DNA of 64,000 bases from Pseudomonas sp. MIACH (lineage in GTDB: Bacteria; Pseudomonadota; Gammaproteobacteria; Pseudomonadales; Pseudomonadaceae): the NCBI RefSeq assembly GCF_001269925.1, contig NZ_LHVO01000031.1, forward strand, positions 44 through 64,043, read 5' to 3'. Under the pieces are notes generated by a model. It saw only the letters and a program-made list of their open reading frames with translations, did not search any database and was not told where the DNA came from. The translations under genes and the position numbers were made by a program. Shown piece by piece: positions 57,248 through 64,000 of this stretch (the first letter of the stretch is position 1; each line of letters starts with the position of its first letter).

Positions 57248-58341
57248 TGTCTGAACAAGAACTCAAGGCCCTGCGTGTACGCATTGACAGCCTGGACGAG
57301 AAAGTCCTGGAGCTGATCAGTGAGCGTGCGCGCTGTGCCCAAGAAGTGGCCCGGGTGAAGATGGCGTCCCTGGCGGAAGGCGAAGTGCCGGTGTTCTACC
57401 GGCCGGAGCGTGAAGCCCAGGTGCTCAAGCGCGTCATGGAGCGCAACAAGGGCCCATTGGGCAACGAAGAGATGGCGCGGTTGTTCCGTGAAATCATGTC
57501 GTCGTGCCTGGCGCTGGAGCAGCCGCTGAAAGTGGCGTATCTCGGCCCGGAAGGCACCTTCACCCAGGCGGCGGCCATGAAGCACTTCGGCCACGCGGTG
57601 ATCAGCAAGCCAATGGCGGCCATCGACGAGGTGTTTCGTGAGGTGGCGGCCGGCGCGGTGAATTTTGGCGTGGTGCCGGTGGAAAACTCCACCGAAGGCG
57701 CGGTCAACCACACGCTGGACAGCTTCCTTGAGCACGACATGGTGATCTGCGGCGAAGTCGAGCTGCGCATCCACCATCACCTGCTGGTGGGCGAGAGTAC
57801 CAAGACCGATAGCATCAGCCGCATCTATTCCCATGCCCAGTCCCTGGCCCAGTGCCGCAAGTGGCTGGACGCCCATTACCCGAATGTCGAGCGCGTGGCG
57901 GTGTCCAGCAACGCCGAAGCGGCCAAGCGGGTCAAGGGTGAGTGGAATTCGGCGGCGATCGCCGGTGATATGGCCGCTGGCCTGTATGGTCTGACGCGCC
58001 TGGCCGAGAAAATCGAGGATCGCCCGGACAACTCCACGCGCTTCCTGATGATCGGCAGCCAGGAAGTGCCGCCGACCGGCGACGACAAGACTTCGATCAT
58101 CGTCTCCATGAGTAACAAGCCCGGCGCACTGCATGAGCTGCTGGTGCCGTTCCACGATAACGGGATTGACCTGACGCGCATCGAGACTCGTCCTTCGCGC
58201 AGCGGTAAATGGACCTACGTGTTCTTTATCGACTTCATCGGCCACCACCGCGATCCGCTGGTCAAAGGCGTGCTGGAGAAGATCAGTCAGGAAGCCGTGG
58301 CACTCAAGGTGCTGGGCTCTTACCCGAAAGCGGTTTTGTGA
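57247..58341 (+). CDS. pheA: bifunctional chorismate mutase/prephenate dehydratase
   Basis: A 364-residue P-protein of phenylalanine synthesis. Residues 1-90 are an AroQ chorismate mutase (LRVRIDSLDEKVLELISERA), about 95-275 the dehydratase (VAYLGPEGTFTQAAAMKHFG and VPVENSTEGAVNHTLD, with NSTRFLMIG), and about 285-364 an ACT regulatory domain with the phenylalanine-binding GALHELLVPF and ESRP-like TRPSRSGKWTY. The ATG overlaps the serC stop (TAATG). Confidence 0.97.
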   Translation: MSEQELKALRVRIDSLDEKVLELISERARCAQEVARVKMASLAEGEVPVFYRPEREAQVLKRVMERNKGPLGNEEMARLFREIMSSCLALEQPLKVAYLGPEGTFTQAAAMKHFGHAVISKPMAAIDEVFREVAAGAVNFGVVPVENSTEGAVNHTLDSFLEHDMVICGEVELRIHHHLLVGESTKTDSISRIYSHAQSLAQCRKWLDAHYPNVERVAVSSNAEAAKRVKGEWNSAAIAGDMAAGLYGLTRLAEKIEDRPDNSTRFLMIGSQEVPPTGDDKTSIIVSMSNKPGALHELLVPFHDNGIDLTRIETRPSRSGKWTYVFFIDFIGHHRDPLVKGVLEKISQEAVALKVLGSYPKAVL

Positions 58342-58350
58342 GGCTTTAAC

Positions 58351-59463
58351 ATGAGTGGCAACTTCCTCGCCCTGGCTCAGCCGGGCGTGCAACAACTGTC
58401 GCCTTACGTTCCGGGTAAGCCTGTGGACGAGCTGGCGCGTGAGTTGAACCTGGATCCTTCCAAGATCGTCAAGCTGGCGAGTAACGAGAATCCACTGGGT
58501 CCAAGCTCCAAGGTATTGGCGGCGATTCGTGAAGAGTTGGCCGAGCTGACCCGTTACCCGGACGGCAATGGCTTCGCCCTCAAGTCCCTGCTGGCGGAAA
58601 CATGCCGGGTCGAGCTGAACCAGGTCACCCTGGGCAACGGCTCCAACGACATCCTCGAACTGGTCGGCCGTGCCTACCTGGCGCCGGGCCTGAACGCCGT
58701 GTTCAGCGAGCACGCGTTTGCGGTTTACCCGATCGTCACCCAGGCAGTCGGTGCCGACGTCCGCGTGATTCCCGCCAAGGACTGGGGCCACGACCTGCCG
58801 GCCATGCTGGCCGCCATTGATGCCCAGACCCGCGTTGTGTTTATCGCCAACCCGAACAACCCGACCGGCACCTGGTTCGATGCGCAAGCGCTCAACGACT
58901 TCCTGCAAGACGTGCCTGAGCATGTACTGGTGGTGTTGGACGAAGCCTATATCGAGTACGCCGAAGGCAGCGACCTGCCGGACGGCCTGGATTTCCTGGC
59001 GGCCTACCCGAACCTGCTGGTGTCGCGCACTTTCTCCAAGGCCTATGGCCTGGCGTCGCTGCGGGTGGGCTATGGCCTGTCGACTGCGGTGGTTGCCGAT
59101 GTACTGAACCGCGTGCGCCAGCCGTTCAACGTCAACAGTCTCGCCTTGACGGCGGCCTGTGCGGCGGTGAAGGATGCCGAGTACCTTGAGGAAAGTCGTC
59201 GCATCAACGCAAACGGCATGCTGCAGTTGCAGGATGGTTTCCGTGAGTTGGGCCTGGACTGGATTCCATCCAAGGGCAACTTCATCTGTGTCGACCTCGG
59301 CCAAGTGGCTGCTCCTGTGTTCCAGGGGCTGTTGCGCGAGGGCGTGATCGTGCGGCCGGTGGCCAACTACGGCATGCCGAACCACCTGCGGATCACCATC
59401 GGCTTGCCGGCTGAAAACAGTCGCTTCCTGGAGGCGCTGGCCAAGGTTCTGGCTCGTGGTTGA
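58351..59463 (+). CDS. hisC: histidinol-phosphate aminotransferase
   Basis: A 370-residue class I/II PLP aminotransferase. LASNENPLGPSSKVLAAI, NGSNDILELVGRAYL, ANPNNPTGTWF and the Schiff-base Lys in SRTFSKAYGLASLRVGYG are visible. In this position, between pheA and tyrA, it is the HisC2 form, which can serve histidine as well as aromatic amino-acid synthesis. It starts nine bases after pheA and overlaps the next gene by eight bases. Confidence 0.95.
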   Translation: MSGNFLALAQPGVQQLSPYVPGKPVDELARELNLDPSKIVKLASNENPLGPSSKVLAAIREELAELTRYPDGNGFALKSLLAETCRVELNQVTLGNGSNDILELVGRAYLAPGLNAVFSEHAFAVYPIVTQAVGADVRVIPAKDWGHDLPAMLAAIDAQTRVVFIANPNNPTGTWFDAQALNDFLQDVPEHVLVVLDEAYIEYAEGSDLPDGLDFLAAYPNLLVSRTFSKAYGLASLRVGYGLSTAVVADVLNRVRQPFNVNSLALTAACAAVKDAEYLEESRRINANGMLQLQDGFRELGLDWIPSKGNFICVDLGQVAAPVFQGLLREGVIVRPVANYGMPNHLRITIGLPAENSRFLEALAKVLARG

Positions 59464-61702
59464 TGTCACTGCATTGCAACCTGCTGTGCCTATGATCGGT
59501 CGCCTGGTGGTGGTGGGTTTGGGCTTGATCGGTGGCTCCTTCGCCAAGGGCCTGCGCGAAAGCGGGCTATGCGGCGAAGTGGTCGGTGTGGACCTGGACC
59601 CGCAATCGCGCAAGCTGGCGGTGGAGTTGGGTGTGGTGGATCGCTGTGAGGCGGACCTGGCGCTGGCATGTCAGGGGGCTGACGTCATTCAGCTCGCGGT
59701 GCCGATCCTGGCCATGGAGAAACTGCTGGCGGTATTGGCCGGCATGGACCTGGGGCAAGCGATCCTGACGGATGTCGGCAGTGCCAAGGGCAATGTGGTG
59801 CGTGCGGCGCAATTGGCTTTTGGCGGTATGCCTGCGCGCTTCGTGCCCGGCCATCCGATTGCCGGTTCCGAGCAGAGTGGCGTGGAGGCGTCCAATGCGC
59901 AGCTGTTCCGCCGCCATAAAGTGATCCTGACGCCGCTGGAGCAAACCGATTCAGCCGCGCTGGCCGTGGTGGATCGTCTCTGGCGTGAGCTGGGGGCGGA
60001 CGTGGAGCATATGCAGGTCGAGCGCCACGACGAAGTGTTGGCGGCGACCAGCCATTTGCCGCATTTGTTGGCATTCGGCCTGGTGGACTCCTTGGCCAAG
60101 CGCAACGAAAACCTTGAGATTTTCCGTTACGCCGCCGGTGGCTTCCGCGATTTCACGCGGATTGCCGGCAGCGATCCGGTGATGTGGCACGACATCTTTC
60201 TCGCCAATCGCGAAGCGGTGTTGCGCACCCTGGACACCTTCCGCAGTGACCTCGACGCCTTGCGCGACGCAGTCGATGCCGGGGATGGCCATCAATTATT
60301 GGGCGTGTTCACCCGTGCGCGGGTCGCACGTGAGCATTTCAGCAAGATCCTGGCTCGCCGGGCCTATATGGAATCTGCTGTGAGCGCCGATGAGTTGACC
60401 TTTATTGCCAGTCCGGGCGGCCGCTTGAGCGGGCGTATCCGGGTGCCGGGGGATAAGTCGATCTCCCATCGGTCGATCATGCTGGGCTCGTTGGCTGACG
60501 GTGTGACCGAGGTCGAAGGTTTCCTGGAGGGCGAAGATGCTCTGGCAACCTTGCAGGCGTTTCGTGACATGGGCGTGGTGATTGAGGGGCCGCACCATGG
60601 GCGCGTGACCATTCATGGTGTGGGATTGCACGGCTTGAAGCCGGCGCCGGGGCCTATCTACCTGGGTAATTCCGGTACATCCATGCGCCTGCTGTCGGGT
60701 TTGTTGGCGGCGCAACGTTTTGACAGCGTATTGACCGGCGATGCTTCCCTGTCCAAGCGCCCGATGAATCGCGTGGCCAAGCCATTGCGGGAAATGGGGG
60801 CGTTGATCGAAACCGGGCCGCAAGGGTGTCCGCCGCTGACCATTCGTGGTGGCCAGACGCTGAAAGGCCTGGCTTATACGCTGCCGATGGCCAGTGCCCA
60901 GGTCAAATCCTGTCTGTTGCTGGCGGGGCTGTATGCCGAAGGTAAAACCGCAGTGACCGAGCCTGCGCCGACCCGCGACCATACCGAGCGTATGTTGCGC
61001 GGTTTTGGTTATCCTGTTGTGGTGGCGGGTGCTACCGCGTCGGTGGAATCGGGCCATGTGCTGACGGCTACCCATATTGAAGTGCCGGGGGACATCTCAT
61101 CTTCGGCATTCTTCCTGGTGGCTGCTTCGATTGCCGAGGGTTCCGAGCTGTTGCTGGAGCATGTCGGCATAAACCCTACTCGTGCCGGGGTGATCGATAT
61201 CCTGCGGCTGATGGGCGCCGATATCACTCTGGAAAACCAGCGCGTAGTCGGTGGCGAGCCTGTCGCTGACCTGCGTGTGCGTGCTGCTGCGCTCAAGGGT
61301 ATCGAGATTCCAGAAGCGCTGGTGCCCTTGGCCATCGATGAGTTTCCGGTGTTGTTCGTCGCGGCGGCCTGCGCTGAAGGCCGGACTATTTTGCGTGGCG
61401 CTGAGGAGTTGCGCGTCAAGGAGTCTGACCGTATCCAGGTCATGGCCGACGGTCTGCTGGCGTTGGGAGTGAAGTGTGAACCGACCCCCGATGGGATTAT
61501 CATTGATGGTGGCCTGATGGGCGGTGGTGAAGTCCATGCCCATGGTGATCACCGGATTGCCATGGCGTTCAGTGTGGCTTCCCTGCGGGCAGTTGCGCCG
61601 ATTCGTATCCATGACTGCGCCAATGTTGCTACGTCTTTTCCGAACTTTCTTACACTGTGTGCCCAAGTCGGCATGCGTGTTGCCCAAGAGGCTCAATTGT
61701 GA
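59456..61702 (+). CDS. fused prephenate dehydrogenase/EPSP synthase (TyrA-AroA)
   Basis: A 748-residue fusion. Residues 1-300 are TyrA ([20 protein letters not shown], then [17 protein letters not shown]); about 316-748 are 5-enolpyruvylshikimate-3-phosphate synthase ([65 protein letters not shown]). The fusion is normal in Pseudomonas and couples tyrosine synthesis with the common pathway. The GTG at 59456 overlaps hisC; an ATG at 59492 is an alternative. The EPSP-synthase motifs look class II-like. Confidence 0.96.
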   Translation: MVDVTALQPAVPMIGRLVVVGLGLIGGSFAKGLRESGLCGEVVGVDLDPQSRKLAVELGVVDRCEADLALACQGADVIQLAVPILAMEKLLAVLAGMDLGQAILTDVGSAKGNVVRAAQLAFGGMPARFVPGHPIAGSEQSGVEASNAQLFRRHKVILTPLEQTDSAALAVVDRLWRELGADVEHMQVERHDEVLAATSHLPHLLAFGLVDSLAKRNENLEIFRYAAGGFRDFTRIAGSDPVMWHDIFLANREAVLRTLDTFRSDLDALRDAVDAGDGHQLLGVFTRARVAREHFSKILARRAYMESAVSADELTFIASPGGRLSGRIRVPGDKSISHRSIMLGSLADGVTEVEGFLEGEDALATLQAFRDMGVVIEGPHHGRVTIHGVGLHGLKPAPGPIYLGNSGTSMRLLSGLLAAQRFDSVLTGDASLSKRPMNRVAKPLREMGALIETGPQGCPPLTIRGGQTLKGLAYTLPMASAQVKSCLLLAGLYAEGKTAVTEPAPTRDHTERMLRGFGYPVVVAGATASVESGHVLTATHIEVPGDISSSAFFLVAASIAEGSELLLEHVGINPTRAGVIDILRLMGADITLENQRVVGGEPVADLRVRAAALKGIEIPEALVPLAIDEFPVLFVAAACAEGRTILRGAEELRVKESDRIQVMADGLLALGVKCEPTPDGIIIDGGLMGGGEVHAHGDHRIAMAFSVASLRAVAPIRIHDCANVATSFPNFLTLCAQVGMRVAQEAQL

Positions 61703-62388
61703 ATATCAAATCACCGGTGATTACCATCGACGGGCCAAGCGGCTCGGGCAAAGGCACTATCGCCGGCATCCTGGCCAAGCGCCTGGGCTGGTGCCTGCTG
61801 GATTCTGGCGCGTTGTATCGTCTGCTGGCTTTTGCTGCGCGTAACCACGGCGTCGACCTGACCAACGAAGAGTCCCTGAAGCTGCTGGCCGCGCACCTCG
61901 ATGTGCAGTTCGTCGGCGCGACGGAAGGTCATCCCCAGCGCATCATCCTGGAAGGGGATGATGTGACCGACGATTTACGTAATGAGCAGGTCGGCTCCTG
62001 GGCCTCGCAGGTTGCCGCGCTGCCGGCTGTGCGGGATGCGCTGCTGCAGCGTCAGCGCGCTTTCCAGGAGCCACCGGGCCTGGTGGCCGATGGCCGAGAT
62101 ATGGGCACGGTCGTGTTTCCTGAGGCGCCGTTGAAGATTTTCCTGACCGCCAGCGCCGAGGAACGGGCTCGCCGCCGTTACTTGCAGTTGAAGGGCAAAG
62201 TCGATGGTGTTAGTCTGTCGAGTCTGCTAGATGAGATCCGTGCACGCGATGAGCGTGATACCCAGCGCGCAGTAGCCCCGCTCAAGCCGGCGGCTGATGC
62301 CATACAGCTGGACTCCACGGAGTTGTCCATCGAGCAGGTGCTGGAACGCATCTTGAGTGAAATCGCCATTCGCGATATCGCCGGGTGA
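61699..62388 (+). CDS. cmk: cytidylate kinase
   Basis: A 229-residue enzyme that phosphorylates CMP and dCMP. P loop [20 protein letters not shown], the [20 protein letters not shown] segment and the RRRYLQLK lid are typical. The start is GTG at 61699, overlapping the aroA stop by four bases, with AGAGG upstream. A terminator at 62391-62436 separates it from rpsA. Confidence 0.97.
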   Translation: MNIKSPVITIDGPSGSGKGTIAGILAKRLGWCLLDSGALYRLLAFAARNHGVDLTNEESLKLLAAHLDVQFVGATEGHPQRIILEGDDVTDDLRNEQVGSWASQVAALPAVRDALLQRQRAFQEPPGLVADGRDMGTVVFPEAPLKIFLTASAEERARRRYLQLKGKVDGVSLSSLLDEIRARDERDTQRAVAPLKPAADAIQLDSTELSIEQVLERILSEIAIRDIAG

Positions 62389-62390
62389 TC

Positions 62391-62436
62391 AAGAAGGCCG
62401 CAGGGGACCAGTCATAGTCCTGCGGTGGCTTCTTTT
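62391..62436 (+). terminator. terminator between cmk and rpsA
   Basis: AAGAAGGCCGCAGG pairs with CCTGCGGTGGCTTCTT (two-base bulge) and is followed by TTTT. It partly isolates rpsA from the upstream operon. Confidence 0.75.
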
Positions 62437-62508
62437 AACTGAAACTGACCCACACCGTCTGGGGTGTGGAGATGGGCGTATTCTTCGCCCTTATCAACAG
62501 GAATTAAA

Positions 62509-64000
62509 ATGAGCGAAAGCTTTGCGGAACTCTTTGAAGAAAGCCTAAAAACCCTGAACCTTCAGGCAGGCTCCATCATCACCGGTGTTATCGTTGATAT
62601 CGATTACCAAGCTCGCTGGGTAACCGTTCACGCTGGTCTGAAGTCTGAAGCTCTGATCCCGCTGGAACAGTTCTACAACGATGCTGGCGATCTGACAATC
62701 AATGTCGGTGACGAAGTTCACGTTGCTCTGGACTCGGTTGAAGACGGTTTCGGTGAAACCAAGCTGTCCCGTGAAAAAGCCAAGCGCGCTGAATGCTGGA
62801 TTGTTCTCGAAGCAGCCTTCGCAGCTGAAGAAGTGGTCAAGGGCGTTATCAACGGTAAGGTTAAAGGCGGCTTCACTGTCGACGTTAACGGCATCCGTGC
62901 GTTCCTGCCAGGTTCTTTGGTCGACGTTCGTCCTGTGCGCGACACCACGCACCTGGAAGGCAAAGAACTCGAATTCAAGGTCATCAAGCTCGACCAGAAG
63001 CGCAACAACGTTGTCGTTTCCCGTCGCAGCGTCCTGGAAGCAGAGAACTCCGCCGAGCGTGAAGCTCTGCTGGAATCCCTGCAGGAAGGCCAACAAGTCA
63101 AAGGTATCGTCAAGAACCTCACCGATTACGGCGCATTCGTCGATCTGGGTGGCGTCGATGGCCTGCTGCACATTACCGACATGGCTTGGAAGCGTATCAA
63201 GCATCCTTCCGAAATCGTCAATGTTGGCGACGAGATCGATGTCAAGGTTCTGAAATACGATCGCGAGCGCAACCGTGTTTCCCTGGGCCTGAAGCAACTG
63301 GGTGAAGATCCATGGGTTGCTATCAAAGCCCGTTACCCAGAAAGCACTCGCGTAACCGCGCGTGTTACCAACCTGACCGACTACGGCTGCTTCGCAGAGC
63401 TGGAAGAAGGCGTGGAAGGCCTGGTACACGTTTCCGAAATGGACTGGACCAACAAAAACATCCACCCTTCGAAAGTCGTACAAGTCGGCGACGAAGTGGA
63501 AGTTATGGTTCTGGACATCGACGAAGAGCGTCGTCGTATCTCCCTGGGCATCAAGCAGTGCAAATCTAACCCATGGGAAGATTTCTCTGGCCAGTTCAAC
63601 AAGGGCGATAAAATCTCCGGCACCATCAAGTCGATCACCGATTTCGGTATCTTCATTGGTCTGGACGGCGGCATCGACGGCCTGGTTCACCTGTCCGACA
63701 TCTCCTGGAACGAAGTTGGCGAAGAAGCTGTTCGTCGTTTCAAGAAGGGCGACGAGCTGGACACCGTTATCCTGTCGGTTGACCCAGAGCGCGAGCGCAT
63801 CTCCCTGGGTATCAAGCAACTGGAAAGCGATCCGTTCTCCGAGTACGTTCAAGAGAACGACAAAGGCGCCATCGTTAAAGGCACTGTGAAAGAAGTTGAC
63901 GCCAAAGGCGCCATCATCGTTCTGGCCGACGATATCGAAGCGACTCTGAAAGCCTCCGAAATCAGCCGTGACCGCGTTGAAGACGCGCGCAACGTTCTGA
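62509..64000 (+). CDS. rpsA: 30S ribosomal protein S1, cut by window edge
   Basis: The frame is open from an ATG at 62509 (AGGA upstream) to the right edge, 497 codons of an expected 560 or so. It starts [20 protein letters not shown] and shows the repeated S1 domains: [24 protein letters not shown], [40 protein letters not shown] and [20 protein letters not shown]. It binds mRNA on the small ribosomal subunit. Codon use is strongly biased toward optimal codons, as expected for a highly expressed gene. Confidence 0.98.
   Translation, partial: MSESFAELFEESLKTLNLQAGSIITGVIVDIDYQARWVTVHAGLKSEALIPLEQFYNDAGDLTINVGDEVHVALDSVEDGFGETKLSREKAKRAECWIVLEAAFAAEEVVKGVINGKVKGGFTVDVNGIRAFLPGSLVDVRPVRDTTHLEGKELEFKVIKLDQKRNNVVVSRRSVLEAENSAEREALLESLQEGQQVKGIVKNLTDYGAFVDLGGVDGLLHITDMAWKRIKHPSEIVNVGDEIDVKVLKYDRERNRVSLGLKQLGEDPWVAIKARYPESTRVTARVTNLTDYGCFAELEEGVEGLVHVSEMDWTNKNIHPSKVVQVGDEVEVMVLDIDEERRRISLGIKQCKSNPWEDFSGQFNKGDKISGTIKSITDFGIFIGLDGGIDGLVHLSDISWNEVGEEAVRRFKKGDELDTVILSVDPERERISLGIKQLESDPFSEYVQENDKGAIVKGTVKEVDAKGAIIVLADDIEATLKASEISRDRVEDARNVL

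Noticed and set aside
57244..59613. A 789-codon open frame antisense to pheA and hisC
   Set aside because: Runs across two certain genes in the mirrored frame and shows only composition-biased sequence.

Overview
The window reads as chromosomal DNA of a fluorescent-group Pseudomonas (P. fluorescens type). The right end carries the conserved Pseudomonas order gyrA-serC-pheA-hisC-tyrA/aroA-cmk-rpsA, preceded by mtnA, mtaD, ubiG, mupP and yciK on the other strand. REP-like palindromes typical of this group lie between several genes.

Layout. Positions 1-6200 look accessory: a cut-off IS1182-like transposase, a ParDE-type toxin-antitoxin pair whose toxin has lost its frame, a DUF6124 gene behind a long structured-looking leader, an unlisted DUF2256 mini-gene, a chemoreceptor, a CsbD-like stress protein and a PPP-family phosphatase. 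From 7889 to 21393 there is one functional block: two RcsC-like hybrid kinases flanking a REC-EAL response regulator, an RcsB-like regulator, and, convergent with them, a six-gene chaperone-usher fimbrial operon. This matches in content and order the pvrS-pvrR-rcsC-rcsB/cupD locus known from the PAPI-1 island of P. aeruginosa PA14.

21831-35183 is mixed: mqo, an NADP-binding oxidoreductase with a divergent LysR regulator, a VapBC pair with a clear operator, ppnN, an LpxO-like hydroxylase, fabV, and a lone ExoY/edema-factor-type nucleotidyl cyclase toxin gene with an hrp-box-like promoter but no type III secretion genes nearby. 35172-39891 is a purine uptake cluster (PunR-like regulator, PunC-like exporter, Tsx-like outer-membrane channel, NCS2 permease). 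39945-48075 is a PipR-type plant-signal locus: a LuxR solo, two proline-iminopeptidase-family hydrolases each preceded by a lux-box-like palindrome, and a complete peptide ABC transporter.

The most striking blocks are the Pvr/Rcs-fimbria locus, the orphan ExoY-like effector, and the PipR locus with its two matching palindromes. The leader of the DUF6124 gene, in which one segment can pair with either of two identical partners, is the best candidate for an undescribed RNA element. All functional calls come from reading the sequence and recalling families; no database search was run.
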